From positions 186,001-250,000 of the forward strand of contig JAAFJA010000005.1 in the NCBI GenBank assembly GCA_013298765.1: a DNA stretch of 64,000 bases. The letters run 5' to 3'. The stretch comes from Betaproteobacteria bacterium. GTDB lineage: Bacteria > Pseudomonadota > Gammaproteobacteria > Burkholderiales > Casimicrobiaceae. The notes beneath the pieces were generated by a model. That model saw only the letters and a list, made by a program, of their open reading frames with translations. It had not been told where the DNA came from and made no database searches. Each line of letters begins with the position of its first letter. Position 1 is the stretch's first letter. Made by a program: the position numbers and the translations under genes. Positions 34,027-42,785 of the stretch are shown piece after piece.

Positions 34027-34032
34027 TATAAT
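34027..34032 (+). promoter_or_regulatory. -10 element of tRNA-Arg
   Basis: A consensus TATAAT lies 10 bp before the mature tRNA. A matching -35 is not evident. Confidence 0.5.
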
Positions 34033-34042
34033 CCGCGTTGAA

Positions 34043-34119
34043 GCGCCCATAGCTCAGCTGGATAGAGTGTTGGTTTCCGAAGCCAAAGGTCACAGGTTCG
34101 ACTCCTGTTGGGCGCGCCA
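34043..34119 (+). tRNA. tRNA-Arg (anticodon CCG)
   Basis: The 77-nt cloverleaf has acceptor GCGCCCA / TGGGCGC, the D-arm AGCTCAGCTGGATAGAG, the anticodon stem-loop TTGGT-TTCCGAA-GCCAA with anticodon CCG, and the T-arm ACAGG-TTCGACT-CCTGT. The discriminator is G and CCA is encoded. It reads CGG codons. It is followed by a terminator, and its 3' end is duplicated 187 bp downstream. Confidence 0.97.
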
Positions 34120-34391
34120 GCGACACAAAAAGGCTCCCGAAGGAGCTTTTTTGCATTTTCTGGCCCGACAGGAGGCGAACCTGGCGTGGGCATGTTCGAC
34201 GTGCGCGGTCGCGCACGGACGCCCGACAGGGCGGCCCCGAGCCGCTTAGGCGAGGGGTGAGGACGAGAGCGCGAGCGAACGCCAAACACTCCTGTTGGGC
34301 GCGCCAGCGACACAAAAAGGCTCCCGAAGGAGCTTTTTTGCATTTTCTGGCCCGACAGGAGGCGAACCTGGCGTGGCATGTTCGACGTGCG
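34101..34391. repeat. direct duplication of the tRNA-Arg 3' end plus terminator
   Basis: Bases 34101-34205 recur at 34288-34391 with one missing G. The repeat begins in the T-arm (ACTCCTGTTGGGCGCGCCA), runs through the CCA end and terminator, and ends at GTTCGACGTGCG. The 82 bp between the copies carry no gene. Short ORFs drawn through this region (33980-34476, - strand) are artefacts of the duplication. Confidence 0.9.
34127..34152 (+). terminator. terminator of tRNA-Arg
   Basis: A5 GGCTCC / GGAGC T6 with a CGAA loop, right after the tRNA. A second identical copy lies at 34314-34339 in the duplicated segment. Confidence 0.88.
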
Positions 34392-34530
34392 TGAATGCGC
34401 GACGTGCACCATCAACAGAAAAACAAGCAAAGCTCAATTTTATTAGGGTTTGCATTGAATAAATTGAAAAAAGCACTATTCAAGGTTACGCGATGCTCGT
34501 CCAGACCGAAAATGGGCTATATGGCGTAAG

Positions 34531-35250
34531 CTAGACACTTAGCCGCGCAAGTCGCAGATGTTCTGCGCGCTCTTTCGCAACGATGCTTGCAATGAACTCT
34601 TCCGCACCTCGCATCGCGACGAACGCATCGTAGCCGCGCGCTAAAAACGCATGCAATTCACCCACGCCGGCAGCGTGAGCGGGGCCTTTCATGAGCTTCA
34701 GCAGCCCACGAACGAGTCGCATGCGTGAGAGGTGATCGAGCGCTTGCCCAATGGTCTCAACGAGAGCGATTTGCGTTTCGCGATCTGTAAATCGTCCAAC
34801 TTCTCGATAGGCCATCGCGTAGCGCTCGGCGGTTAACTTAAGCGGGCGCGCGTCGCCTTGGAGCGCGCGCGCTGCGTGCGCTACCGCGGCGTCGAGCGAC
34901 TCAGAGAGTGCGTCCATCTGAAGCGCTGCAGCAAGCGTGCCGAGTGCACGATCAGGCAGAAACTTCACCAACACAGAAATCACGCGTTCCACATCGCGAT
35001 CTCGCTGAGAAACGTCCTTCGTGGTGTAGAGCTCGGTGAAGAAAAACCGTGCCGCCGCGCCGTAGCGAGGCGACACCAGAAGCGCTTGGTGCGTCTCCGC
35101 TAATCGCAATTGCTGATAGCTTCGAACCACCATACGATCGGCGGCATCTTGCGCGTTGTTCTGTGCGCTGGCGCGTGCTGCGCGTGCTGCCGTGAGCGCA
35201 GCGCGCAGTGCAAGCTCGAACGGCTTTTTGGAAGTTGACGTCTCGGTCAT
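34531..35250 (-). CDS. FFLEELY-motif family protein
   Basis: This 239-residue, mostly alpha-helical protein has RSYQQLRLAETHQALLVSPR followed by AARFFFTELYTTKDVSQRD, which fits the conserved proteobacterial family named after its FFLEELY motif (here FFFTELY). It has no signal peptide or catalytic motif, and its function is unknown. It appears monocistronic. Confidence 0.75.
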   Translation of the reverse strand: MTETSTSKKPFELALRAALTAARAARASAQNNAQDAADRMVVRSYQQLRLAETHQALLVSPRYGAAARFFFTELYTTKDVSQRDRDVERVISVLVKFLPDRALGTLAAALQMDALSESLDAAVAHAARALQGDARPLKLTAERYAMAYREVGRFTDRETQIALVETIGQALDHLSRMRLVRGLLKLMKGPAHAAGVGELHAFLARGYDAFVAMRGAEEFIASIVAKERAEHLRLARLSV

Positions 35251-35447
35251 AGTTGGAGTGGGTCGGGTCGCCGTGAGTAATGTCGCGTTTTGTGATCGTA
35301 CCGAGACGTTTTCGTCACGTTTTTATTGCATCCCTTAGCCCAAAGCATAGCGCGGGGAAGTCGAACGTAGCGCTAGTGCGCGCATAGGCAAAGCGCTCTA
35401 ACCGAGCCTCCTACAATCGGTCGAACTTCTGAAGGAGTGCGCGAAGC

Positions 35448-35960
35448 GTGAAGCTAACTCGGCGTAGGGTAATTTTTGTGGGCCTCGGCGGTGCGGCGGC
35501 GCTTGCCGCAGGGTGGGCCGTGTTTCGCTCACCCAGTGTCCCGGTGCGCGGCGCGGCTGTCGTGACCACGCATGCAGCGATGCTTGATGCCATCGCATAC
35601 TCTGTGCTTGGCCCCGCCTTGCCCACCGAGCGTGAGGCCCGTGACGCGGCACTTCTGCGCACCGCGAAAGCTATCGGTGATCTTATCGATCAATTGCCGC
35701 CGACCACCCGAGAAGAAATCGGGCAGCTCTTCGGATTGCTATCGATCAAGCCTGCGCGTGCGCTGCTTGGCTATTCGGGAGAGTGGAATCGCGAAAGCGC
35801 TGTCCCCATTATGAGTTTCATGCAATCGCTGCGCCATAGTTCGCTCGCTCTCAAGCAGCAAACGTATTTCGCGCTTCACGATTTGGTCTATGGCAGCTAC
35901 TACTCCGAGCCCAACGCCTGGCAAGGCAGCGGCTACCCTGGCCCTCCTAAGCTTGCGTGA
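35448..35960 (+). CDS. Tat-signal subunit associated with GMC oxidoreductase
   Basis: This 170-residue protein has the N-terminal twin-arginine-type signal KLTRRRVIFVGLGGAAALAA. The mature part (LDAIAYSVLGPALPTEREAR, LPPTTREEIGQLFGLLSI, HDLVYGSYYSEPNAWQGSGY) resembles gluconate 2-dehydrogenase subunit 3-like or similar small partners of flavin GMC dehydrogenases. The GMC gene follows after 84 bp. The two are likely cotranslocated, with this protein carrying the Tat signal that the flavoprotein lacks. Confidence 0.78.
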   Translation: MKLTRRRVIFVGLGGAAALAAGWAVFRSPSVPVRGAAVVTTHAAMLDAIAYSVLGPALPTEREARDAALLRTAKAIGDLIDQLPPTTREEIGQLFGLLSIKPARALLGYSGEWNRESAVPIMSFMQSLRHSSLALKQQTYFALHDLVYGSYYSEPNAWQGSGYPGPPKLA

Positions 35961-36044
35961 GGTCGCACTGCTGAAGCGTGAAGACATCTTCTTCGCGCAC
36001 GCCCCCAATCCGGCTCTCGCCCAACCGACAACTGCAACATCGAC

Positions 36045-37637
36045 ATGATTCAAGATCCCATCCGCGACGCAATCAGTAAAGGGGCGCTTCACATCGACGC
36101 ATCCACGCTCGGACGAGATGCTGAGCTTGAAGCCGATGTGTGCATTGTCGGCACCGGTGCGGGCGGCGCAATCGCAGCCGATGTGCTGTCAGACACCGGT
36201 CTGCGAGTCATCATGATTGAAGAGGGAATGCTCAAAAGTTCGAGCGATTTCCGCATGCGTGAATCGGATGCCTATCCGGCGCTTTATCAAGAGGCGGCTT
36301 CGCGCAAAACGGCTGACAAAGCCATCAACATTTTGCAAGGCCGTACAGTCGGTGGCTCCACCACCGTGAATTGGACCACCAGCTTTCGCACACCCAGCGA
36401 CACGCTTAAATACTGGCGCGAGCGTTTCGGATTGCGCGAGCTGACCGAAGAGCACATGAATGGCTGGTTCGAGCGCGCAGAAGCGCTCACCAACATTTCG
36501 GCCTGGCAGGTCAACCCAAACGAAAACAACGCCGTGCTTGAGCGCGGCGGTCAGAAGCTCGGCATCAAGATGGAGCGCATTAAGCGCAACGTTAAGGGCT
36601 GCGCAAACCTTGGCTACTGCGGCATGGGCTGCCCGCTGAACGCAAAGCAATCAATGCTTGTCACCGCGGTTCCTGCGGCACTCAAGCGCGGCGCAGTGCT
36701 TGTCACGCGCGCGCGCGCGGATCGCTTGGTGAGTGTCGGCGGGCGCGTGAGCTCGCTTGAAGCAAGTGCGATGCAGGGCGGTGGCTACGATACAACGGGC
36801 ATCAAAGTGCGAGTGCGGGCGAAACATTTTGTCGTTGCAGGCGGCGGCATTAACTCGCCTGCGCTGCTCCTTCGATCGAACGCGCCCGATCCACACAATC
36901 GCCTGGGGCGTCGCACGTTTCTTCATCCAACGTTGGTATCTGGCGCTCAAATGCCTGCGCTTGTCGCCGCGTGGTCTGGCGCCCCGCAAACGGTGTACAG
37001 CGATCACTATCTGCGCACGCAAGCCATTGACGCGGCGATGGGCTTCAAACTCGAAGTGCCGCCGGTGCACCCCGTGTTGTATTCGATTACGCTCAACGGC
37101 ATGAGCAAGCATCACCGAAATCGCTTTACTAATCTCGCCAATTCACAGGTCACGCTCGCACTGTGTCGGGACGGGTTCCATCCGCAAAGTGAAGGTGGGC
37201 GTGTGAAGTTGCGAAGCGACGGCTCGCCCATGCTTGACTACGAACTCAACGCCTTCTTTTTCGATGCCGCACGCCGAGCGCTTCTGGCGATGGCAGAAAT
37301 TCAATTCGCCGCTGGTGCAACAGAAGTGTTTCCCGTAGACGAGCGCTTGAACGGATTTCGCAACTGGGCAGACGCCAAGCAAGCGCTCTCTAGTTTGGAT
37401 TTGAAGGCGTATTCCACCCGTGTGGTCAGCGCGCACGTGATGGGCGGCTGCGCGATGTCGAGCGATCCGCGTGAGGGGGTTGTTGATCACTACGGAAGAC
37501 ACCATCAAATGGAAAACGTTTCGGTGATAGATGGCTCAGTGTTCCCGACGTCAATCGGCGCGAACCCACAGCTCTCGGTGTATGCGCTTTCCTGGCGAAA
37601 CGCGGCGCGCCTGGCGGGCGATCTCCGCCGCGCATGA
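36045..37637 (+). CDS. GMC-family FAD oxidoreductase
   Basis: This 530-residue protein has the FAD Rossmann motif CIVGTGAGGAIAA (about 33-45), GMC signature 1 GRTVGGSTTVNWTTSF, the motif CANLGYCGMGCP (about 186-197) typical of a bacterial alcohol/sterol dehydrogenase-like subgroup, and the C-terminal HVMGGCAMSSDP with DGSVFPTSIGANPQ. It has no signal peptide of its own. No cytochrome c subunit is adjacent, so the electron acceptor is unclear. It is ATGA-coupled to a hydrolase gene. Confidence 0.88.
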   Translation: MIQDPIRDAISKGALHIDASTLGRDAELEADVCIVGTGAGGAIAADVLSDTGLRVIMIEEGMLKSSSDFRMRESDAYPALYQEAASRKTADKAINILQGRTVGGSTTVNWTTSFRTPSDTLKYWRERFGLRELTEEHMNGWFERAEALTNISAWQVNPNENNAVLERGGQKLGIKMERIKRNVKGCANLGYCGMGCPLNAKQSMLVTAVPAALKRGAVLVTRARADRLVSVGGRVSSLEASAMQGGGYDTTGIKVRVRAKHFVVAGGGINSPALLLRSNAPDPHNRLGRRTFLHPTLVSGAQMPALVAAWSGAPQTVYSDHYLRTQAIDAAMGFKLEVPPVHPVLYSITLNGMSKHHRNRFTNLANSQVTLALCRDGFHPQSEGGRVKLRSDGSPMLDYELNAFFFDAARRALLAMAEIQFAAGATEVFPVDERLNGFRNWADAKQALSSLDLKAYSTRVVSAHVMGGCAMSSDPREGVVDHYGRHHQMENVSVIDGSVFPTSIGANPQLSVYALSWRNAARLAGDLRRA

Positions 37638-38596
37638 AGACGAGCGAGACACGAAGCTGCCCACTGCCTTCGTGGGCGTTTTCTCTTGTGCTGCTGCTCG
37701 GCGAGCTCGCTTTTTTTGTTTGGTTAACGCGCAAGGGCGTTGAGCGCGGCATTTGGTCTGATGCGGTCGGCGGCGTTTTGTTCATTTTGTTACCGCTCGC
37801 ACTGCGTGCGGTGGTTTGCTTTGGAAGCTATCGTGCGTCGCTGCGAACCATTCCATCCAAAGATCGAATTCATCGGGGTGAGCTGTTAAATTTTTTTGTA
37901 ATCGAATACGCCCATTTTTGCAAGCAGACGCTCTTGCAACTTCCGTTCCCCGTGTTTTGGCGAACGAAAGGTGACCGTGGAGAACACCGTGTTGATGGAG
38001 AGGTAATTCTTTTTCAGCACGGATACGCCCACTCGGGCGCGGTATGGGCGCGTACTGCGCGCGAGCTGGAACGCAAAGGCTATCGTGTCTACACCATCGA
38101 TCAGCCCACATTTGCGCCGATTGACACAATGGCCGACCGCTTGGCGTTGCGCATACAAGAGGTCCTTCGAGCCACCGGCGCAGCAAAGCTCACCTTGGTC
38201 GCGCACAGCATGGGCGGCCTGATCGCGCGCGCGTACTTGCGGCGACACGGCGAAGCGGCACTCGATCGCGTGATCACCATTGGCTCGCCGCATCATGGCA
38301 CGCACCACGCAGTGCTTGCACGCGGCACCAACGGGCAGCAAATGCGAATTGGTAGCGGTTGGTTAAAGCAGCTCGCGCGCGAACGGATCAACGTGCCGTT
38401 TACGTCGATCTACAGCGTGCATGACACCGTAATTTCGCCGCAGTCGTCGTCCCATCTAGACGGTGTGCAAAACATCGTGCTGTACGACATCGGTCACGTG
38501 TCAATGCCGAGTGGCGCTGCCACGCGCGGTGTGTTGCTCGACGTGCTCAACCAACCCGACGGCACACGCGCGGACACAGGCGAGCAGCCAAAATAG
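37634..38596 (+). CDS. alpha/beta hydrolase, lipase-like, membrane-anchored
   Basis: This 320-residue protein has two N-terminal hydrophobic helices (about 14-31, 42-65) that anchor the enzyme. A hydrolase core follows: oxyanion strand VILFQHGYAHSG, nucleophile elbow VAHSMGGLIARAYL, TIGSPHHGTHHA and a C-terminal His in DIGHVSMP. The pattern is that of triacylglycerol lipases and esterases. It overlaps the GMC gene by 4 bp, so hydrolysis and oxidation of the same lipid-like substrate is plausible. Confidence 0.85.
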   Translation: MKTSETRSCPLPSWAFSLVLLLGELAFFVWLTRKGVERGIWSDAVGGVLFILLPLALRAVVCFGSYRASLRTIPSKDRIHRGELLNFFVIEYAHFCKQTLLQLPFPVFWRTKGDRGEHRVDGEVILFQHGYAHSGAVWARTARELERKGYRVYTIDQPTFAPIDTMADRLALRIQEVLRATGAAKLTLVAHSMGGLIARAYLRRHGEAALDRVITIGSPHHGTHHAVLARGTNGQQMRIGSGWLKQLARERINVPFTSIYSVHDTVISPQSSSHLDGVQNIVLYDIGHVSMPSGAATRGVLLDVLNQPDGTRADTGEQPK

Positions 38597-38628
38597 CGCG
38601 ATTGCGTTTTCTCGTTCAAGGTGTCTGA

Positions 38629-39024
38629 ATGAACCCTCCTTCGTTTAAAAGTCGCGGTGGCGTCGCGCGGATCTTCAAGGCGTTCCGCTACTCGATGCAA
38701 GGCATGCAGCATGCGTTTACGCACGAAGCGGCGTTCCGGCAAGAGCTCCTGCTGCTGGTGCCGTCTGTTGCCGTGCTCGCGTTCGTGGATATCGCGCGTC
38801 TTGAAAAACTGTTCTTGGTCGCCTTAGCCGTAGTGGTGCTGGCGGTCGAGATATTGAATTCAGCCATCGAGGCCGTGGTGGATCGAATCTCCGAAGACCC
38901 ACATCCGCTCTCAGGTCGCGCGAAGGATCTGGGCAGTGCCGCGGTATTTCTGGTGCTGAGCCTTTACGTCGTTTGTTGGCTGACGCTGGTTGCTGCACCA
39001 TTGGCAACGAGCTGGCTTAAGTGA
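38629..39024 (+). CDS. dgkA: diacylglycerol kinase
   Basis: This 131-residue, three-helix membrane enzyme has the DgkA signature EILNSAIEAVVDRISEDPHP, SGRAKDLGSAAVFL. It recycles diacylglycerol to phosphatidate at the inner membrane. AAGG precedes the ATG by 7 nt. It is the last gene of the rightward GMC-hydrolase run. Confidence 0.94.
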   Translation: MNPPSFKSRGGVARIFKAFRYSMQGMQHAFTHEAAFRQELLLLVPSVAVLAFVDIARLEKLFLVALAVVVLAVEILNSAIEAVVDRISEDPHPLSGRAKDLGSAAVFLVLSLYVVCWLTLVAAPLATSWLK

Positions 39025-39085
39025 GTACGTAGAGTGAGCGCGTAGCGCGTTGGGAAGCAGCGTCTTCGAAATCGACTACAGGCAA

Positions 39086-39112
39086 TAAAAAAGCCCGCAA
39101 TCGCGGGCTTCT
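39086..39112. terminator. bidirectional terminator between dgkA and the SWIB gene
   Basis: AAGCCCGC / GCGGGCTT with an AATC loop. A6 on the left gives a T6 run for the - strand gene. Confidence 0.85.
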
Positions 39113-39132
39113 TAGTTCGATGATTGCTCGAA

Positions 39133-39594
39133 TTACTTGAGCTGATTCGAAATGAGTTTGGTCATTTCAAACATCGAAACCTGAGCTTTGTTGAAAATCG
39201 CTTTCAACTTCGCATCGGCGTTAATCATGCGCTTGTTGGCTGCATCTTGAAGCTTGTTCTTCTTGATGTAGTCCCACACTTTCTTGGTGACTTCGGTGCG
39301 CGGCAGTGGCGTTGCACCGATAACTGCTGCGAGCACTGCGGAAGGCGTCATCGCCTTCATGAACGCAGCGTTTGGCTTGCGCTTAGCGGCGGGCTTTTTC
39401 GCTGCTGCTGGCTTCTTAGCGGCTGGCTTTTTCGCTGCTGCTGGCTTTTTAGCGGCGGGCTTTTTCGTTGCCGCTGCTGCTGGCTTTTTAGCGGCTGGCT
39501 TTTTAGCTGCTGCTGGTTTTTTCGCAGCAGGTTTCTTCGCTGCGGGTTTCTTTGCTGCAGGTTTTTTCGCTGCTGCTTTTTTGGCTGCTGCCAT
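39133..39594 (-). CDS. SWIB/MDM2-domain protein with histone H1-like AKKPA tail
   Basis: The protein has 153 residues from the ATG at 39594 (GGAG 8 nt upstream). Residues 1-70 are a run of AAKKPA-type repeats like bacterial histone H1-like DNA-binding tails. Residues about 75-153 are a SWIB domain (AFMKAMTPSAVLAAVIGATP, TEVTKKVWDYIKKNKLQDAA, MINADAKLKAIF). SWIB proteins with basic tails are known in Betaproteobacteria and chlamydiae and are thought to act on nucleoid structure. The antisense ORFs over the repeat are shadows. Confidence 0.9.
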   Translation of the reverse strand: MAAAKKAAAKKPAAKKPAAKKPAAKKPAAAKKPAAKKPAAAATKKPAAKKPAAAKKPAAKKPAAAKKPAAKRKPNAAFMKAMTPSAVLAAVIGATPLPRTEVTKKVWDYIKKNKLQDAANKRMINADAKLKAIFNKAQVSMFEMTKLISNQLK

Positions 39595-39974
39595 ATTCAA
39601 TACTCCTTCAATCAATCGATTGTTTCAAAGCACACGTGTGTAGAAGAACACCTCGCTGCGACGTCGCAGTCGCTCCTGCAACGCCATCGCAAAAAATGCT
39701 CAGATCGAATTAGAAGCGATTTTTTTCGCAAAGCAAAGCAAAACACGATGTTTTCAGAGCGAAAAAAGCAAACTTTCCTATGAGAGCGATGCAAAAACAA
39801 CAATCAGCGATACCGCTGAAATCACGGTTTCGCGTGGGTAAACGTCGATTAAATGCGTTAAGTCGAACCTTAAGGGGCGTCGCGTGCTCTCAGGATAGAA
39901 AACGTCGTTTGCGACGCATAAAAAAGCGGACATACAGCACCTCGCCGTATGTCCGCAGTTTCGTAGCGTGCGGT
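39595..39974. other. 380-bp intergenic region, promoter of the SWIB gene
   Basis: It holds the SWIB upstream region and the terminator of the acyl-CoA reductase gene (39920-39956). The 74-codon + strand ORF at 39780 has no ribosome binding site and a composition unlike the neighbours, so I do not call it. Bases 39710-39790 are AT-rich. Confidence 0.4.
39920..39956 (-). terminator. terminator of the fatty acyl-CoA reductase gene
   Basis: GCGGACATAC (39926-39935) and GTATGTCCGC (39947-39956) pair perfectly. T6 follows on the - strand. It lies 18 bp after the stop codon. Confidence 0.92.
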
Positions 39975-41975
39975 CTAGAAGTGGATTCCGCGCATCAGGT
40001 TTGAGAGGGCGAGTTGATCCGCGGATGGCCCGGTTACCTCATTTTTCTTCCCTTTTGCAGCCTCTGAATCGCCGAACATGCGGAAGCTCGTGTTCATCAC
40101 GATTTGTGCAATGCGCGGTGCGAATGCGTGGAGCACTTGGCCCAAGATTCCCAAGCGAGTGGCGATGCGTACGGGCTTGTAGACAATCGCGCGGATGATC
40201 ATGTCAGCGGCCTCATCCGGCTCAAGCGTCGGTACATTGTTGTAAATCTTCGTTGGCGCGATCATTGGCGTTTTCACGAGCGGCATGTTGATCGTCGTGA
40301 ATGAAATTCCACGATCACTGTACTCGGAGGACGCACAGCGTGTGAACGCGTCAAGCGCGGCTTTCGATGCAACGTACGCCGAGAAACGCGGCGCATTGGT
40401 CAATACGCCAATCGAGGAAATATTGATCACATGCCCTTTCTTCTTCACTGCCATTCCGCCGAGCAAACCTAGCGTAATGCGCAGCGCACCAAAGTAATTG
40501 ACGTCCATCGTTCGCGTGAAATCATGGAAGCGGTCATAGCTATTCTCAACCGCACGGCGAATCGAGCGCCCCGCGTTATTCACGAGAATGTCAACGCCGC
40601 CGTATTTCTCTTCGAGAAGCTTTACGAAGTCGCCGCAACTCGCCTCGTCGGTGACATCAGCAGGATAGGCCGAAATCTTGACCTTGCGCTTCTTCGCGAG
40701 CGCCAGTGTTTCATCGATTTTTTCTTGATCGCGTCCGCACACGATCACCGCTTTCGCCGTGCCCGCCTCCGCGATTTTGAGTGCGGTGGCTTGCCCGATT
40801 CCGGACGTGCCGCCTGTGATCAGGATGACTTTGCCGGTAATTTGGCCCTTCAACGTGCGATCAATGAAGAGATCGGGATCGAGGTGTCGCTCCCAGTAAT
40901 CCCAAAGCTTCCAGGCGTAATCCTCAAGCGGCGGAACGGCGATTTTGGTGCCATCGAGCGCTTTCAACGTGTCGCGGCAATCGAAGCGAACGGGATAGTT
41001 GATGAACGAAAGCGTGTCTTCAGGAATGCCTAAATCCTTCATCACCGCATTCTTGATTCGGCGCACGGGCGGCAGCGCGGAAACGCCCTTCACCACGCTC
41101 TGCGGAATGAAGCCAAAGAGCGCAGCGTTGACGCGCAGCGCCATCTGCGGCGCGTGGGCGGCACGAGCAAAAACGTTGAGTGAGTCACCGATGCGCATCG
41201 GCGCTGGGTCGGTGAGATGGAACGCTTTCTTATCGTTGCCCTTCGCGTGTGCGATGTGATCGGTGGCGTCGACCACGAAGTCAACCGGCACCATATTCAT
41301 CCGGCCGCCCTCGATCCCGATGGCGGGCATCCATGGCGGCAACATCTCGCGCATGCGCTGGATGAGCTTGAAGAAGTAGTACGGTCCGTCGATCTTGTCG
41401 ATCTCGCCCGTCTTCGAATCGCCGAGGACAACGCCTGGGCGGTAAACGCGCCAGGCCATGTTGCAGTTTTCGCGCACGTAGGCTTCGCTGTCGTGCTTGG
41501 TTTGCATGTACGGATGATCGAGGTAATCCTTCGCCTCATCAAACATGTCTTCGCGGAATACGCCTTCGTAGTTGCCGGCGACTGCAATCGAGCTCATGTG
41601 ATCGAACTGCGCGGCTTTGATGTCGTTGGCGAGCGCTACGGAATTTTTGGTGCCTTCTACGTTAGTGATCTGGTTTTCCTCGGCGCTGGCCGTCATGTCG
41701 TAGACGGCGGCGAGGTGGAAGAAATGTTTGATCTTCGCGCTCTTTAGTTTCGTACGATCCGCGCTGGAAACACCGAGCATCGGTTTTGCCAAATCGCCAA
41801 CGATGGGAATGCAGCGCTTCTCAGCGTCTGCGCCCCAGAACGACATCATCTTCGGGAGCTTCTTTTTGCTCTCAGCGCGAATCAGGAAATAGATCGTAGC
41901 GCCTTTGCGTTCGAGCAGTTTTTTTACGAGGCGCTTGCCGATAAAGCCAGATGCGCCAGTGACGAAGTAACTCAT
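39975..41975 (-). CDS. two-domain SDR fatty acyl-CoA reductase (alcohol-forming type)
   Basis: This 666-residue protein joins two reductase domains. The N-terminal extended SDR (about 1-370) has YFVTGASGFIGKRL and the active-site YMQTK. The C-terminal classical SDR (about 382-640) has LITGGTSGIGQAT, NNAGRSIRRA and the catalytic Y-x-x-x-K (YVASK). Size and order match bacterial long-chain fatty acyl-CoA reductases such as Marinobacter Maqu_2220, which reduce acyl-CoA to fatty alcohol for wax esters. The assignment is from family knowledge; no wax synthase gene is in the window. Confidence 0.8.
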   Translation of the reverse strand: MSYFVTGASGFIGKRLVKKLLERKGATIYFLIRAESKKKLPKMMSFWGADAEKRCIPIVGDLAKPMLGVSSADRTKLKSAKIKHFFHLAAVYDMTASAEENQITNVEGTKNSVALANDIKAAQFDHMSSIAVAGNYEGVFREDMFDEAKDYLDHPYMQTKHDSEAYVRENCNMAWRVYRPGVVLGDSKTGEIDKIDGPYYFFKLIQRMREMLPPWMPAIGIEGGRMNMVPVDFVVDATDHIAHAKGNDKKAFHLTDPAPMRIGDSLNVFARAAHAPQMALRVNAALFGFIPQSVVKGVSALPPVRRIKNAVMKDLGIPEDTLSFINYPVRFDCRDTLKALDGTKIAVPPLEDYAWKLWDYWERHLDPDLFIDRTLKGQITGKVILITGGTSGIGQATALKIAEAGTAKAVIVCGRDQEKIDETLALAKKRKVKISAYPADVTDEASCGDFVKLLEEKYGGVDILVNNAGRSIRRAVENSYDRFHDFTRTMDVNYFGALRITLGLLGGMAVKKKGHVINISSIGVLTNAPRFSAYVASKAALDAFTRCASSEYSDRGISFTTINMPLVKTPMIAPTKIYNNVPTLEPDEAADMIIRAIVYKPVRIATRLGILGQVLHAFAPRIAQIVMNTSFRMFGDSEAAKGKKNEVTGPSADQLALSNLMRGIHF

Positions 41976-42171
41976 TGAGCCTCCTTGATACCTGTCGTGG
42001 TGTGCGTTGTAGTGTTGCGCCGCCGCATTCTTGTTGCTTCAGCGAGCTGCAATCCATTCTAGAGCCGCACTCCTAGGAAAAACCAGGGTTTCTAGGATGT
42101 GCGCTCTATGGAGGCTGCCTACAGTTCACTCATTCGATTTTTTTGCAACGCCTAAAGGGAGTCAGCACATC

Positions 42172-42714
42172 ATGGTAAAGAAGTTCAGCAAAGCACAGGA
42201 AGCCGAAACCAATCTGCTCGGTACGGTGAAAGAGTCCTCAACCCAAATCTGGCTTGCCGGCCTTGGCGCATTCTCTAAAGCTCAGGAAGAAGGAAGCAAA
42301 GTGTTTGAAGCACTCGTGAAAGAAGGCGCTGGCCTGCAAAAGAAGGTCCGTAAATTTGCCGACGCGCAAGTGTCAGACGTAACCAACGAAGTGTCGGGAA
42401 AGATCACCGAAGCCACCAGCAAAGCCGCTGGCGCATGGGATCGCCTTGAGACCGTGTTTGAAGAGCGCGTAGGCCGTGCGGTGAGCCGTCTTGGCGTACC
42501 TTCCAAGGCCGATATCGCCGCATTGACCGCGCGGGTTGAAGAGCTGACCAAGCAAGTCAACAAATTGAACGGTTCGAAAGCAACGCCAGGCGTTGCCAAG
42601 AAAGTGGTCGCGAAGGCGAACGGTGCTGCAAACAGCGTTGTGAAGATGGCTGCTAAGGCTGCGAAGCGCCCAGTGAAGAAAGCCAAAGCTGCCGCTGCGC
42701 GCGTGGTTAACTAA
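42172..42714 (+). CDS. phasin (PhaF/PhaI-like granule-associated protein)
   Basis: The protein has 180 residues from the ATG at 42172. The helical N-terminal half has the phasin pattern (STQIWLAGLGAFSKAQEEGS, VFEALVKEGAGLQKKVRKFA). A short heptad zipper (VEELTKQVNKLNG) is followed by a Lys/Ala-rich histone-like C-terminus (AAKRPVKKAKAAAARV). PhaF-type phasins coat polyhydroxyalkanoate granules and bind DNA through the basic tail. It is divergent from the acyl-CoA reductase. Confidence 0.88.
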   Translation: MVKKFSKAQEAETNLLGTVKESSTQIWLAGLGAFSKAQEEGSKVFEALVKEGAGLQKKVRKFADAQVSDVTNEVSGKITEATSKAAGAWDRLETVFEERVGRAVSRLGVPSKADIAALTARVEELTKQVNKLNGSKATPGVAKKVVAKANGAANSVVKMAAKAAKRPVKKAKAAAARVVN

Positions 42715-42736
42715 GCCTGATCGTTTCAGAGCATCG

Positions 42737-42761
42737 AACGGCCACCACGGTGGCCGTTTTT
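42737..42761 (+). terminator. terminator of the phasin gene
   Basis: AACGGCCACC / GGTGGCCGTT perfect 10-bp stem with AC loop and T5. It sets the start of the next gene at 42786 rather than 42750. Confidence 0.9.
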
Positions 42762-42785
42762 GTATTCACACTCGCCGCACTCGAT

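Noticed and set aside
33980-34476. Three overlapping - strand ORFs sharing LSGQKMQKSSFGSLFVSLA
   Set aside because: They are translations of the duplicated tRNA 3' end and terminator read backwards; the shared peptide comes from the DNA duplication.
39360-39590. Regular short repeats suggesting a CRISPR or tandem DNA repeat
   Set aside because: The periodicity follows codons for Ala-Lys-Lys-Pro-Ala inside the SWIB gene. There are no constant repeats with unique spacers, and no cas genes or CRISPR array anywhere in the window.
39124-39783. Long + strand ORF rich in Cys, Phe and Trp opposite the SWIB gene
   Set aside because: It is the antisense reading of the AKKPA repeat tract; the - strand SWIB gene has a good ribosome binding site, a terminator and a recognised domain.
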